A stretch of 64,000 nucleotides of DNA from Chloropicon primus (lineage: Eukaryota; Chlorophyta; Chloropicophyceae; Chloropicales; Chloropicaceae): contig CP060760.1 in the NCBI GenBank assembly GCA_023205875.1, positions 248,001 through 312,000 of the forward strand. The letters are read 5' to 3'. Below the pieces are notes generated by a model, which saw only the letters and a list, made by a program, of their open reading frames with translations, ran no database searches and was not told the origin of the DNA. The translations under genes and the position numbers were made by a program. Position 1 is the stretch's first letter, and each line of letters begins with the position of its first letter. Shown in pieces: positions 27,241 through 37,570 of this stretch.

Positions 27241-29886
27241 TTAGCCAATGATTTTTTCCTTTTGCCTCGACAGGCAAAACAGCTCCCACAGCAAGTGCTC
27301 CTTGTCCGCGGCATCAGCAGCCCCATCGGCCTTTGCTTTCAATGCAGTGTACTGTTTCTCAAACTCGCCCTTGAGGGCTCCGCAAGTCTCCGCAATCGCA
27401 ATGTCGATTCCTGCCAAAGCCATTGTTGCGCTGCCAATCGCAGCCAACTTGGCTTCGCTGACCGGAGGTTCTTCTTCCTCTCCCTCCCCCTCCCCTTCCT
27501 CCGCCTCCTCATCTGCCTTGCCTTCCGCTCCTTTCTCCTCATTACTGCCGTCCGTGGCATCGGCCTGGACGGCCTCCGTCGCCTTTGCCTCGGCATCCTC
27601 CCCTTCTGCCTCTTCCGCCTCCGCCTTGGCCTCTTCCGTTTCCTCGAAGAGATGCTCCTCAATCTTGTCGGCCACAGAGCTCAAGAGAGAATAGAAGGCG
27701 TTGTATGCAACCATGCCCTCTTCCCTTGGGATCTTCATGCTGGTCAACGTCTCATTCAGCTCAGCCTTCACCTCCTCGGCCGCCACATCAGGGGCCAACT
27801 TGCCGCTCTCCACAGCCTCAGCTATCACGCTCACGGAGCCATCCCACGTGGTCGGCTGGGGAGCTCCATCACCCTCACCATCGTTCGATTCGGCGGCGGG
27901 AGCCTCTTCTTCCTTGGCTGCACCCTCCTCCTCGCTTTCTTGGGCTCCTTCTGCGCCGTCGCTTTCGATCACACACTTTCCAAAGATGTCCTTCAACTTG
28001 TCGAACTCCTCGGGCGTGTAAAAGTAGTTCTCACCGCAGTTGGCGTTGGCCCTCACGAACATGGACCTCTCTTCCTCCTGCGAGGACGACAATCTGGCTC
28101 TCTCCGCCTGTTTTCCCTCCTCCTTGACGTCGTTGACTATTCTCTTCATCTCGTTTGACGTCACTCGCTCCTTGATCTTCTCCTTCAAGCTCGCGATGAA
28201 CTGCAACCTCTCGTCGTCAGCAAAGTCGCCAACAGTAGCGCTGCCCTTCAACACAAGAGTGTCCAGCTTGGTCGGCAAGTTTGGAATCGTTTGGATGTCC
28301 CACTTGGACCAGAACTGCCCCGCGCACGTTGGCTTGAATCCAAAGTTGAAGGTCTTTGACTCTCCGGGGAGGATCACGCCAATCATATGGCTCAGGAAGA
28401 ACATGCTTTTCTTCAAAGTCTTCTCGGACTCGAATATCGATACGTCCTTTTGCTCCACCCAGCAGTACTTCACAGCCGTGGTCCCCTTGTTCGTGAGCTC
28501 GAGCGTCTGGTGAGTTACCTCGTCAACCGAGTTCTTGAACTCAAGGCAACTGGAGCTGCACTCCAGATACGGCCCTTGCTTTGGCAGGTCCTTGCTTTCC
28601 TCCTCCTCCTCGATGTTCTTGACGCTTCTGTCTCTCTCCAAGGTCGAGAACTTCTCCCTGACTTGCCTGTTTGTGCGGATCATCTCCCAAACGGCAGGGT
28701 TTGTCTGACTGAGCTTGTCCTCAACGTCCTTCATGGTGATCGCGCTCCTTGCCTGCTCCTCGACCCTGGACTCGATGCTCTCTCCAACCACAGCTATCGT
28801 ATCTGCCCCTACAGAGTGCTGCCTCACTTTCGCGATGTTCTTGCTGTACTGCGTGCGCCTCGTCTGAAGGTACCCAGAGTCAAGCCAGCTCCTGCCCCTG
28901 GTGGCCAACGTGGATGACCCAAAGGTCTTGCCGAGCGTCTTGAGCTGCTCCGCTGTCTTCGAAGGGTCGTCCACCGAGTGTATTGGTTTCGTGATCTGCT
29001 CCAGGTACTCTATCGTCGGCTTGTCTTCCACGGGACAGAACAATCCACTGAAGATGTTACCAACAGGGACGTACCTCGTCCAGTTGTTGCGCAGGCTCAT
29101 GGTCCACTGGTCGGCACCGTGACGCTCGTGGGTCGGTATGGCCAGCTCCAGCATCTCCAGCTCCTCCTTCTTTCTCCTGAACTCCGGGCCTCTCTCGAAC
29201 ACGAGGTCGCTCTCCAGGCGTCCCACCTTGGTGGACACCTTTCCCTTGAAGTCCACCCACTCGTGGTTGAACTTGTCGTACTCCTGCAGAGCCCGAACCT
29301 GCGAGCCCTCGATGATTTTGTCTCCTATTGTCTGCCTCCTCTGGGCCTCCTTCTCCCTCTCCAAGGTGCCCGTCACGCTGGCGGACACGACGCCGTCCCT
29401 GTCCCTCTTGGCCACGGGCGAGGACCTCAAGGAAGCCGCTTGGGACGCTTGAAGCTGCTGGGAGCGAGACAGGCGAAGGTTCTCAACCTTGGACAACAGC
29501 AGGCTCTTCTCCTCCAGGCAGTCCTTGTAGGCCTTGTAAATCGCGGGAGCGAAGGCCTCCTCGTCCTTCAATGCCGAGGCAACGTCCTCCGGCAAGTTCG
29601 GGTCGTTCCTCTGCTTCTCGTACGCCAGCTGAACGGGGGAGAGACCGTTCTCCACCTGCTCGTCCTCCCTCCTCGCGAGCTCTTCCCTCAAAAGCATCTC
29701 CTCGAACTCTTCCGCGTCACCAAGAACGTTCCAAGGTTCAATCTTTCTCGCTTGCTCCTGCCTCAACGGGCTCGCCGCTTGCTCCTGCTTGTTGTTCGGG
29801 TCCAGCTCACTCATGTACTTGTCCAAAACAGTCGCGTGGCCATCGAGTGGCAAGCTGCTGCCGGTGGCCACGGCACCACTCGCCAT
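27241..29886 (-). CDS. MYCBPAP-like ciliary protein
   Basis: 881 residues from the ATG at 29886; the longer frame begins at a GTG and is ignored. The N-terminal third is charged and helical. Residues about 430-580 contain GPYLECSSSCLEFKN..TLELTNKGTTAVKYCWVE and GVILPGESKTFNFGFKP..GQFWSKWDI, the Ig-like (ASPM/SPD-2/hydin-type) core of MYCBP-associated proteins. The C-terminal part is very rich in Glu and Ala. MYCBPAP family proteins are known mainly from ciliated and flagellated organisms. No intron. Family assignment is by recalled motif similarity. Confidence 0.75.
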   Translation of the reverse strand: MASGAVATGSSLPLDGHATVLDKYMSELDPNNKQEQAASPLRQEQARKIEPWNVLGDAEEFEEMLLREELARREDEQVENGLSPVQLAYEKQRNDPNLPEDVASALKDEEAFAPAIYKAYKDCLEEKSLLLSKVENLRLSRSQQLQASQAASLRSSPVAKRDRDGVVSASVTGTLEREKEAQRRQTIGDKIIEGSQVRALQEYDKFNHEWVDFKGKVSTKVGRLESDLVFERGPEFRRKKEELEMLELAIPTHERHGADQWTMSLRNNWTRYVPVGNIFSGLFCPVEDKPTIEYLEQITKPIHSVDDPSKTAEQLKTLGKTFGSSTLATRGRSWLDSGYLQTRRTQYSKNIAKVRQHSVGADTIAVVGESIESRVEEQARSAITMKDVEDKLSQTNPAVWEMIRTNRQVREKFSTLERDRSVKNIEEEEESKDLPKQGPYLECSSSCLEFKNSVDEVTHQTLELTNKGTTAVKYCWVEQKDVSIFESEKTLKKSMFFLSHMIGVILPGESKTFNFGFKPTCAGQFWSKWDIQTIPNLPTKLDTLVLKGSATVGDFADDERLQFIASLKEKIKERVTSNEMKRIVNDVKEEGKQAERARLSSSQEEERSMFVRANANCGENYFYTPEEFDKLKDIFGKCVIESDGAEGAQESEEEGAAKEEEAPAAESNDGEGDGAPQPTTWDGSVSVIAEAVESGKLAPDVAAEEVKAELNETLTSMKIPREEGMVAYNAFYSLLSSVADKIEEHLFEETEEAKAEAEEAEGEDAEAKATEAVQADATDGSNEEKGAEGKADEEAEEGEGEGEEEEPPVSEAKLAAIGSATMALAGIDIAIAETCGALKGEFEKQYTALKAKADGAADAADKEHLLWELFCLSRQKEKIIG

Positions 29887-30572
29887 GACGGACGGTGACC
29901 GGGACGAAACAGGGAAAGGTAAAGACGGCGAGGCCAAAAGTGAAGGTGAGGACACGACCAATGTGGTCACCAAAGGTCAAGTCTTGCAGGGGCGAGGACA
30001 CGACCAATGGGTCGGGTCTTGCTCTCTCCTCACGATTCCAGTGAGTCAATGAACTCTCTCTCGTTTCTCAATCTTTGAGGTCCTCAACGAATAGGTCAAA
30101 ACCCTGGCTGGTGTAGCAGGGGAAGACACTCAAAAAATGACAAAGGAGGAGGATGGCGAAGGAAGGAAGGGAAACACGGGGGGGGAGGGGCTCTTGTCTT
30201 CCCCTGGACCCCTCCTGCGTAATCTCCAATTCTCTTGACCTCCTCAATCTTCCTGCTGCAAAAAATTGTTATTGTTATCGATCAGTCGACTTCCTCTTGG
30301 CTTGTTTGCGTGTGTGTGTGTGTGTGTTGGGGAAGGGGAAGGGGACTGAGGAGGAGGAGGAGGAGGGTGTCGTCTGTGTCACAGCGGAGAGGTTCGATGG
30401 ATTCGGCTTGGCGATGGAAAAGAATGATGGATTGTATTATAAGTGTTGCTGAATTTTTTTCTCTCGAGAAATTAGAAAAGCAAAAGGCTTCCTCTCAACT
30501 TCTCTTCGGTTTTACACGAACACCCACAACTGCAAGAAATGGAAAAAACGTCCTCCCCGCGCTGCGTGCTGC
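29887..30572. other. Region between MYCBPAP-like and 6PGDH genes
   Basis: 686 bp. Two copies of GAGGACACGACCAATG lie at 29947 and 29993, 46 bp apart, in the likely promoter of the MYCBPAP-like gene. A (GT)n run sits near 30309-30328. The right part is the 3' UTR of 6PGDH. No gene is seen. Confidence 0.35.
30512..30516 (-). terminator. TGTAA poly(A) signal of 6PGDH (putative)
   Basis: TGTAA about 57 nt past the stop codon. Confidence 0.4.
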
Positions 30573-32285
30573 TCAGTTGTTGTATCCCGTGGTGGTGATC
30601 GAGTCAGCCGACTGCGCGTCGGACCACAGCGTGTGGAACCACTCCGTGTCCGGCCTGTCTGTCCTCTGGTACGTGTGGGACCCGAAGAAGTCCCTCTGCG
30701 CCTGGACCAAGTTCGCGGGGAGGGAGTGCCTCCTGTACGAGTCAAAGTAGGCCAGGGAGGTGGACATTCCGGGGACGCTCACGCCGGACTGCACGGCCAT
30801 GGCGACCACTCTCCTCCAAGCCCCCTGCCTCGTGACCATGGCGTTCGCGAACGAGGGGTCCATCAGGAGGTTCTTGAGCTCCGGGTTGGTCTGGTACGCT
30901 TGCTTGATCTGGTCCAGGAAGCCGGCCCTGATGATGCACCCGCCCTTCCAGATTCTCGCGAGCTCGCCCATGGGGATGTCCCACTCCTGCTCCAGGCTCT
31001 TCGCCTTGATGATGTTCATGCCCTGGGCGTACGAGCAGATCTTCGAGGCGAAGAGAGCCTGTTTGACGTCGTTCATGAGCTGCTCCTTCTCCACGGCCTC
31101 CAAGGGCTTGGGCTCCGCGAGCCCGAGCTTCCCGTAGAACTCGCTGGCCTTGACCCTCTCGTCCTTGAGCCCGGACAGGAACCTGGCGTCCAAGGACGCC
31201 GCGATGGTCCCCCCCGCCACCGAGAGCTCGGCGGCCTGCTGGACGGTCCACTTGCCCGTCCCCTTCATCCCCGTCTTGTCGAGAATCTTGTCCACGAGGT
31301 ACTCGTCAGTCCCCTCCGGCAGCTGGTCGTCCTTCTTGGAGAAGATCGTGGCGCTGGTCTCGACCAGGAAGCTCTCCAGCTCCCCCTTGTTCCACTCCGA
31401 GAAGCAGGACTCGAGCTCCGCGTTCGTGAGCCCGCCGAGCGTCTTGAGGACGTCGTAAGCCTCCGCGATGAGCTGCATGTCCCCGTACTCGATCCCGTTG
31501 TGGACCATCTTCACGAAGTTTCCCGCCCCGCCCTTGCCGATGTACGTGACGCACGGGCCGTCGTCCACCTGGGCCGCGACCTTGGACAGCACCGGCCTCA
31601 CCCTCTCCCACACCTCCTTGTTTCCTCCCGGCATCATGCTCGGCCCGTTCCTCGCCCCCTCCTCCCCCCCGCTCACTCCCATCCCCATGTAAAGGACCCC
31701 CTTCTCCTCCAGCACCCTCCTCTGCCTCTCCTCGGTGTTCTGGTACCACTCGTTCCCGCCGTCGATGATCGCGTCCCCGGGCTCCAGGTGCTTCAGCAAC
31801 GCCTCGATCGTCGCGTCCACGGGAGCGCCGGCCTTCACCAGGAGCACCACGTTCCTCGGCCTCTGCAGGGACGCCACGAACGCCTCCAGGTCGTCGTAAC
31901 CCGTCAGCTTGTCCCCGAGCTTCTCCTTGCTCGCCCTCGTCACGCACTGCTCCGTCTTGCTGTACGATCGGTTGTACACGCTGATGGGGAACCCCTTGCT
32001 CGCCACGTTGAGCGCGAGGTTCTGACCCATCACCGCGAGGCCGCAAAGCCCGATCTCCGCCTTTCCAACCTCCGCACTTCCCATCCTCTCACTCTCTCCG
32101 CTCGCCACCGCACGACACCTCACCCTCTCCTGCTGCTTCGCCTTCGTCCTCGTCCTTCTCAACAAGGGAGAAGAAGGTTCCACCTCCGTCGCTCTGGTGC
32201 GCAATCCTCTAGGTCTGTGACTCACAAAGCTGCTGCAAACCCTGGGACTCGTCCTCGTCGTCGCCCTCGTGCCCAAAAGTCTCAT
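30573..32285 (-). CDS. PGD: 6-phosphogluconate dehydrogenase (decarboxylating), likely plastid
   Basis: 570 residues with the start at 32285. The enzyme converts 6-phosphogluconate and NADP to ribulose 5-phosphate, CO2 and NADPH in the oxidative pentose phosphate pathway. The core (from about residue 70) shows the nucleotide-binding turn IGLCGLAVMGQNLALN, GGNEWYQNTEERQ, GMGVSGGEEGARNGPSMMPG and the catalytic KMVHNGIEYGDMQ. The N-terminal 65 residues, MRLLGTRATTRTSPRVCSSF, are Ser/Thr/Arg-rich and lack acidic residues until late, as in a plastid transit peptide. A further in-frame ATG at 32426 would add 47 residues and is less likely. No intron. Confidence 0.94.
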   Translation of the reverse strand: MRLLGTRATTRTSPRVCSSFVSHRPRGLRTRATEVEPSSPLLRRTRTKAKQQERVRCRAVASGESERMGSAEVGKAEIGLCGLAVMGQNLALNVASKGFPISVYNRSYSKTEQCVTRASKEKLGDKLTGYDDLEAFVASLQRPRNVVLLVKAGAPVDATIEALLKHLEPGDAIIDGGNEWYQNTEERQRRVLEEKGVLYMGMGVSGGEEGARNGPSMMPGGNKEVWERVRPVLSKVAAQVDDGPCVTYIGKGGAGNFVKMVHNGIEYGDMQLIAEAYDVLKTLGGLTNAELESCFSEWNKGELESFLVETSATIFSKKDDQLPEGTDEYLVDKILDKTGMKGTGKWTVQQAAELSVAGGTIAASLDARFLSGLKDERVKASEFYGKLGLAEPKPLEAVEKEQLMNDVKQALFASKICSYAQGMNIIKAKSLEQEWDIPMGELARIWKGGCIIRAGFLDQIKQAYQTNPELKNLLMDPSFANAMVTRQGAWRRVVAMAVQSGVSVPGMSTSLAYFDSYRRHSLPANLVQAQRDFFGSHTYQRTDRPDTEWFHTLWSDAQSADSITTTGYNN

Positions 32286-32791
32286 GCCCGCTCTTGCCTT
32301 CTCTCCTCTCTCTCTCGTACGACGCTTTGCCCCCTCGACTGTCACGATCGGTGCCCTTTTTTGGTTTAGATCTTTTCCAAGACATTTCCAGATATTTCCT
32401 TTAAGAATGAACGTCTCACGACGCATGAAGAGCGAGCCGTTTTGTCGACACTAGGAGTAACGTGAATTGCGAAATTCGTTGAATCAAGTTCAAATTTGAA
32501 AAACAAGAAAAAACTGAAACGGTGGGGCGCGCGCGTGAGGCACAGCGAGAGGGAGGGTTTAGGGTGAGAGCGAGCGAGGAAGGAAGGTGAACGACGGGCG
32601 GGTGGGGAAGATTTGGCGAGAGGAGGTCAAATTAGTAGAACTTTCGTGTCTTGGTCTTTCGAAAGAGCCCTCGGTCGATCGATTTGGACGAGGGGAAGCG
32701 GGGAAAGGGTCGCTCCAAACGCGTTGGGGCGCTCGGGGTTGTTCAACGTAACCGACGACGACGTAACGTGCCGCGAAAGGTGAGGTGCGCC
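32286..32791. promoter_or_regulatory. Shared upstream region of 6PGDH and the type I membrane protein
   Basis: 506 bp between divergent genes. It contains GGGTTTAGGGTG near 32555, a telo-box-like element, and a GCGCGCG patch. No gene is supported. Confidence 0.35.
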
Positions 32792-33904
32792 ATGGCGAAG
32801 GGGACGGCGGTTGTCGCCGCCATTGCGGTGGCGTGGCTCGGTCTCCTTGCCTCGGTGGTCCACGGCAAAGGTTTCGAGGCCTTGCAGACGGCGCAGGTTC
32901 GCGGACGACTTGGGCGGGTTTCAGTGGTGGACAGCAACTCGTCGACGGTCAGGCTGGAGGTTCCGCCGGAGACCCTCTTCGTGTCCCTCGCGCCGGAAGG
33001 TCGCTCGCTCGCTCCGGACGAGGACGAGGACGCGATCGCGGAGGAGGATGACTGGGAGCAGGAGCAGGGGCCCGACGCGATCGTGGTGGAGGTGGTCCCG
33101 TTCGACTTGGGGTCCGACGAGGTGAACCATACGCAAATCGGCGCGCTGTGGAACCAAACGATTCTCATTCTCGTGGACACGGATGAGGAGGGGGAGGAAG
33201 CCCCGGAAGAGGACCCGCCGGCCGTCCCGGAGGCGGACGAGGACCAGAAGAGGAGGGAGGAGGAGGAGTTCACCCGGGTTCTCCTCCTCAGCTACACCCG
33301 GTTTCTGAGGCAGGAGCAGACCTCGAAGAGGGGGGGGTGCGAGGACGGCGTGCTGGGGGGTTTCGACGAGTCCTTCTTCCTCCGGTCGCTCCCGGGCGAG
33401 AGCTACCCCCGCGCTCGCGAGCAGACGGACAGCAGCTTTGGAATCATCGCAATCAGCGTGCTGATCATCATCCTGTACTGGTAAGTGCGCCCGGGAGCAC
33501 CCGGTTCTTGTTTCGGGCGCGCATCGTTTTCTGACGTACGTCTTGCTCTCGTCTCGTTCGTTCTTGGCTCTCTCGCGCGCGTGCGCGTGCGCAGCGTCGT
33601 CATTTTTGGGGCCCTCTACATCATCCTGCTCCTGGTCCAAAGCTTGCTGACCTTGAGGTGAGTCCGAGCGGAGAGCTTCGAGGCGTCGTGTGAACATTTT
33701 TCCTGACCCGAATTTTCCCCCCTCTTTTCGCCCAGCTGGAACGCTTGCTGCGCCTGCGACGGGGAGGAGGAGGCCCGCGACGACGGGGGGGACGAGGAGG
33801 AGCGCGCCCAACTCCTGGAGGGCGATTTCGAGGCAGCGGGGGAGGAAAGCGATGTGGAGGCGGCGCCTCCTACCTACGACAACCCTCTCGTGGCTGCCAA
33901 TTGA
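32792..33904 (+). CDS. Unknown secretory-pathway membrane protein with acidic lumenal domain and PPxY tail
   Basis: Three exons, 32792-33480, 33595-33657 and 33736-33904, give 306 residues. The start MAKGTAVVAAIAVAWLGLLASVVHGK is a clear signal peptide. The lumenal part is strongly acidic, with runs of Glu/Asp and possible N-glycosylation sites (NSS, NHT, NQT). A long hydrophobic region (about 217-253, FGIIAISVLIIILYWCVVIFG, then ALYIILLLVQSLLTL) is split by both introns and could be one long or two short spans. The cytosolic tail begins WNACCACDGEE, is acidic, and ends APPTYDNPLVAAN with a PPxY motif, a known ligand for WW domains of ubiquitin ligases. I do not recognise the family. Confidence 0.75.
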
Positions 33905-34789
33905 CTTTTTTCGTGCGGTAGTATTAGCAGCAATCGATCGGTCGATCGATCCTCGTCATATCGATAGATAGAGTGCGCGCCTGCATGCGTCTGTAAACAA
34001 GCAATTCATTCTTCGGCGCCACCATCGCGGTCACTGCCTCTCACTCACTCCTCTCGATCCTGCTCCTGCTCGCCTGCTGCGCCATCGCGGGGGAAAAGGA
34101 GAAGGGCGGATGCATCGCCCCCCTCCTCCAATCCACCAGGTCTCATGCAGGCTTGCATTGATGCAGCAGTCTCGTCTCCCTCCTCCTCCTCCTCCTCCCT
34201 CTTGAATCATCACCATTCCTTGCAAGCAAGGGCTCTTTCGAAAGAGGAAGAGCTAATGGATCCATCCGAGTCTCCTCCTCTTGCCTCTGGCTCCTCCTCC
34301 TCCCCATCCCCCTCCTCCTCTCCTTCTCCCCCTCCTCCCCCTCCCCCTCCAAAGATTTCGCTGCTGCTGATGAGTTTCAGTTGAGAGCAGCGAACAAACC
34401 CTAAGACTAAGAGCGGAGGCTTGGTGGCGACTGAGCAGGAGCAGGTGGTCAAGGTACGCCAGACGCGAGGTCGAGGAGGGGTCGACGAGGGACAGGGGCG
34501 GCGTCCGCGCGCCCTCGCGAGCTGCCTCAAGCCAGGAGCCGCTGGCATCTCCACCCGGTCGCGGAGAAGTCTTTCTGACGGCCGGCAGAACGCAAGGGGA
34601 GAGGCATGGGCAGCGCACCGTCGTCTCGTGAAGGAACGGATTCACTTGGCCGCCGTGGCCGTGGTCGTCTTCGATTTTCTGGAAGGTTCACGCGCGCTGA
34701 CTCGTTCTCGTTCTCGTCCTTTCGTCATCGTCGTCGTCCTTTTCGTTTCATTTCCTAGTTTCGTTTCACATTTCGTTCTCGGGAAAAGA
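33905..34789. other. Long gap, content unresolved
   Basis: 885 bp with ATCGATCG clusters near 33935-33970, CCTCCT-rich stretches at 34175-34200 and 34270-34350, and a telo-box-like AACCCTAA near 34396. Short open frames exist on both strands, but none has an ATG start, splice sites and preferred codons together. A small gene could be missed. Confidence 0.3.
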
Positions 34790-35156
34790 ATGAGCTCAGC
34801 AGCAGCGAGCGCGTACTGGCGCGTGGCCGGCATGAGCTACCTCAAGTACGCCAACCTCTGCGCGGACATGGTCAGAGCGGCGTTGAAGGAGCCCATGAAG
34901 AGCAACGCGCTCAAGAGGGAGACCATCTTCTACAGAGGAACGAGGTGGACCGAGGGAAAGCCCGGAGAGTCAGGTAAAGTTATTGGTGTTTGGCAGAGCG
35001 ACTTGCGGGAGCCCTCCTCGCGCACGGCGCGGTCTCGCTGCTTCCCCTCACGCTCGAGAGTCGCACTGGACTGACGGCTTCGTTTTCCCCTTTCTTTCGC
35101 GCGAACCCCCTGCAGTCTTGACGGACTTCACTGAGGCAGTTGCCGGTAAAAAGTAG
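34790..35156 (+). CDS. ATP5E: Mitochondrial ATP synthase epsilon subunit
   Basis: Exons 34790-34973 and 35116-35156, with a 142-nt intron (GTAAAG...CTGCAG), give 74 residues. The small epsilon subunit of the mitochondrial F1 central stalk has no bacterial counterpart of that name. The pattern AYWRVAGMSYLKYANLCADM followed by VRAALKEPMKSNALKRE matches plant and animal epsilon, and the extra WTEGKPGES tail matches plants. No transit peptide is expected. The second exon codes for only 13 residues, so simple ORF searches would miss the C-terminus. Confidence 0.93.
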
Positions 35157-35285
35157 AGGAAGTTGATCGGAAGAATTATTATTTTTTTTTCGACACGCGG
35201 TCGTGCTCGCGCCTGCCTCACCCTCTTCCGCTCCTGTCCTCTCTAGGTCTTGCTTTTTCTTGAAACCGCCACCGTTCTTCCCCCT

Positions 35286-36135
35286 TCACTCCTTCTTCCC
35301 GCCCCCGAGGCTGAGTTTGCCCGGGCCCGCAAGCAGGAAGTAGAAGAAAATTCCTGCGTACAGCGAAGACGTCTCGAAGGCGTACTGGTGCGCCTCCACC
35401 ACCCCCAAGGGGAATCCTTCGAGGCCCGTCTGATTCAAGTGGAAGTAGATGGCAAACCCCATGGTCGTCAGCAGCGCCGCTGCGCTCGGCCTTCCCAGAA
35501 CACCGAGCGCCAGCAAGACCGGGCAAGCGAGCTCGGCTGTGATTGCCCCGTACGTCCACAGGAGCGGGGCGATGGTGTCGAAGGGCAGAAAATCGAGGTA
35601 CCTGTTCGCGCGGGAAACGCGTCGTTCGGTCAGCAATAGAAGTGCAGAGAGACAGAGATAGAGATAGAGAGAGAGCTCGCAATCTCTCTCTCTCTCTCTC
35701 TCTCTGTATGTGTGTTCGCGGCAGACTTCTTACTTTTCGACGACAAAGGTCGAGAATCCCTCGGGGTCCTTGAGCTTGTCGAGGCCGTTGTGGAACATCA
35801 TGACGCCTTGCCAGAATAAGGGCAATGAGCCAGGGGGAGGGAAAGGGGGTTTATATGTAGTCGGAGCGCGTCGTCGTGTCAGTTGCGGTTTTACGGAATA
35901 CGAAAGCGCTGCCAATCGTGGTTTTTGAGGGGCGGTGCTACTTACTTGTTCCCAGGCGAAGGGACAGGATTCCGAGCTCGGCAGGCAGGTTGAACGGTTC
36001 CGAGGCTCCTTGCTGGCTCCCCCCCTCCCCCCCCGCCCTCGCAAGGCCGGCAGGTCGCCTCCCGCTCCCGACGACGACGCGGTGCGGGAGGATCCTTCTC
36101 GCCGCCCTCGTCGAGGTCGCGGGCGATGCCATCAT
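35286..36135 (-). CDS. DoxX-family membrane protein
   Basis: Three exons, 36135-35946, 35806-35734 and 35601-35286, with introns of 139 and 132 nt, give 192 residues. After an Arg/Ala-rich N-terminus of about 45 residues, possibly an organelle transit peptide, four hydrophobic helices follow. The first runs ELGILSLRLGTSVMMFHNGL, spliced across exon 1 and 2, where the HNGLDKL turn is typical of DoxX. The others are LLWTYGAITAELACPVLLAL, ALLTTMGFAIYFH and SLYAGIFFYFLLAGPG. DoxX-family proteins are poorly understood membrane proteins linked to redox and oxidative-stress control in bacteria. It is divergent from L11. Confidence 0.88.
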
Positions 36136-36355
36136 CGTGTCGACGAGCAGGTTCACAAGAGCAAAGAAGTCCAAAATAAAAAACTTCTCTACAGTCAAGA
36201 GGGAGAGAGAGAGAGGAGAGCGAGTCAGTTAGGAGCCCATCGGTTTGTTCGTCGAATGAGGCGGTACGGTCGGGGCGAAACGGAGGACAATTGAAGAGAG
36301 AAATCGAACGTCTCTCCACCCATTTCACGCGAGCTCGGGGTCTCTCCCCACGTAA

Positions 36356-36397
<42 letters not shown>

Positions 36398-36404
36398 ACA
36401 CATT

Positions 36405-36437
<33 letters not shown>

Positions 36438-36952
36438 GTTGTTGTCTCTGGCTCTCATGAGATCAAGGAGAAGCGTGCGCGGGTGCCTCGAAACCCCAAG
36501 CCAAGCCAAGGTGCGTCGTTGGCATCCTCCCCTCTCCCAACATCCACAACACTCCATCTCCATCTCCCTCTCTCTCAACCCTGCTTGTCGACAATCCAGC
36601 CGAAGCCAAGGGGGTAGCGAAGCCGAGGGGGTTGTGGTATCGTGCATGCGCGCATGTGTGTGTGTGTGTGGGGGGGGGGGGGAGGGGGGGAGAAGGAAAT
36701 CAAATCAAATCAAATCAAATCGAATGGAATGGAATGGGATCGGGCGTCGCGTCCGTCGCGTACCTCACCTCACCGGCGTCCCTCTCTCTCTCTCTCTCTC
36801 TTCAGGAGGACCTTATCGTATAACGTCGTGGGCGAAAAAGCAAAAGTGGATAAGGGTAGAGCCCTCAACCACAAACTGGTTTCTGAAAAGTTGCGGCGAC
36901 GAGGACGAGGACGAGGACGAGAGAGAGAGAGAGAGGCGGTGTTGTGTGAGTG
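36136..36952. promoter_or_regulatory. Shared upstream region of DoxX and L11, microsatellite-rich
   Basis: 817 bp with a (CA)n run (about 36357-36392), an (ATC)n run (about 36403-36437), a G run near 36670, AAATC repeats (about 36696-36720), a (CT)n run near 36783-36800 and GACGAG units before L11. No gene is supported. Confidence 0.4.
36357..36437. repeat. (CA)n and (ATC)n microsatellites
   Basis: Adjacent dinucleotide and trinucleotide repeats seen directly. Confidence 0.9.
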
Positions 36953-37525
36953 ATGAGGTTTGACACGATGAGAGCGCGGTCCTGTGTTCCGTCTTCGAAT
37001 GGGGTGAATCTGGCCGCGGCGCAGAGGCACCGGCCGTGTCCTGTCTCGAGGTCGAGGGTCCTGGGAGGGGCCTCGCCGAGGAGGGCCACCACGACTATGG
37101 CGGCCAAGGTGTCTGGCTTCATCAAGCTCGCCATTGAGGCCGGGAAGGCATCCCCTGCGCCGCCCATTGGCCCGGCGCTCGGTTCCAAGGGAGTGAACAT
37201 CATGGCGTTCTGTAAGGAGTACAACGCGAAGACGCAGGACAAGGCGGGGACCGTGATTCCCGTGGAAATCACGGTGTACGAGGACAAGTCCTTCACGTTC
37301 ATTCTCAAGACGCCTCCTGCGTCGGTTCTGATAAAGAAGGCCGCAGGGATAAAGACGGGGAGCGGAAACCCCTCCAAGGAGAAGGTCGGGTCCATCACCA
37401 TGGCGCAGCTCAAGGAGATTGCGGAGGTGAAATTGCCCGACCTCAACTGCAGAGGAGACGTGGAGGCCGCCATGGCCATCGTGGGCGGGACCGCTTCCAA
37501 CATGGGAGTCACCATCGAGGAGTAG
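36953..37525 (+). CDS. PRPL11: Plastid ribosomal protein L11 (bL11c/uL11c)
   Basis: 190 residues. L11 forms the GTPase-associated stalk base of the large ribosomal subunit. The first 48 residues (from [15 protein letters not shown]) form a plastid-like transit peptide. The mature part has the N-terminal domain [20 protein letters not shown], with the conserved Pro pair, and the rRNA-binding C-terminal domain with KLPDLNC and [12 protein letters not shown]. The sequence is nearer to plant plastid L11 than to mitochondrial L11. An in-frame GTG just upstream is not the start. No intron. TGTAA lies at 37571-37575, 46 nt after the stop. Confidence 0.94.
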   Translation: MRFDTMRARSCVPSSNGVNLAAAQRHRPCPVSRSRVLGGASPRRATTTMAAKVSGFIKLAIEAGKASPAPPIGPALGSKGVNIMAFCKEYNAKTQDKAGTVIPVEITVYEDKSFTFILKTPPASVLIKKAAGIKTGSGNPSKEKVGSITMAQLKEIAEVKLPDLNCRGDVEAAMAIVGGTASNMGVTIEE

Positions 37526-37570
37526 CTACCCCACTGGCAAGGCTGAGACTTTTGACCATTGACTTTTGGT

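Noticed and set aside
32286-32426. Longer 6PGDH start at the ATG at 32426
   Set aside because: The added 47 residues are Lys-rich and would mask the transit peptide; the ATG at 32285 gives a typical one. Not fully excluded.
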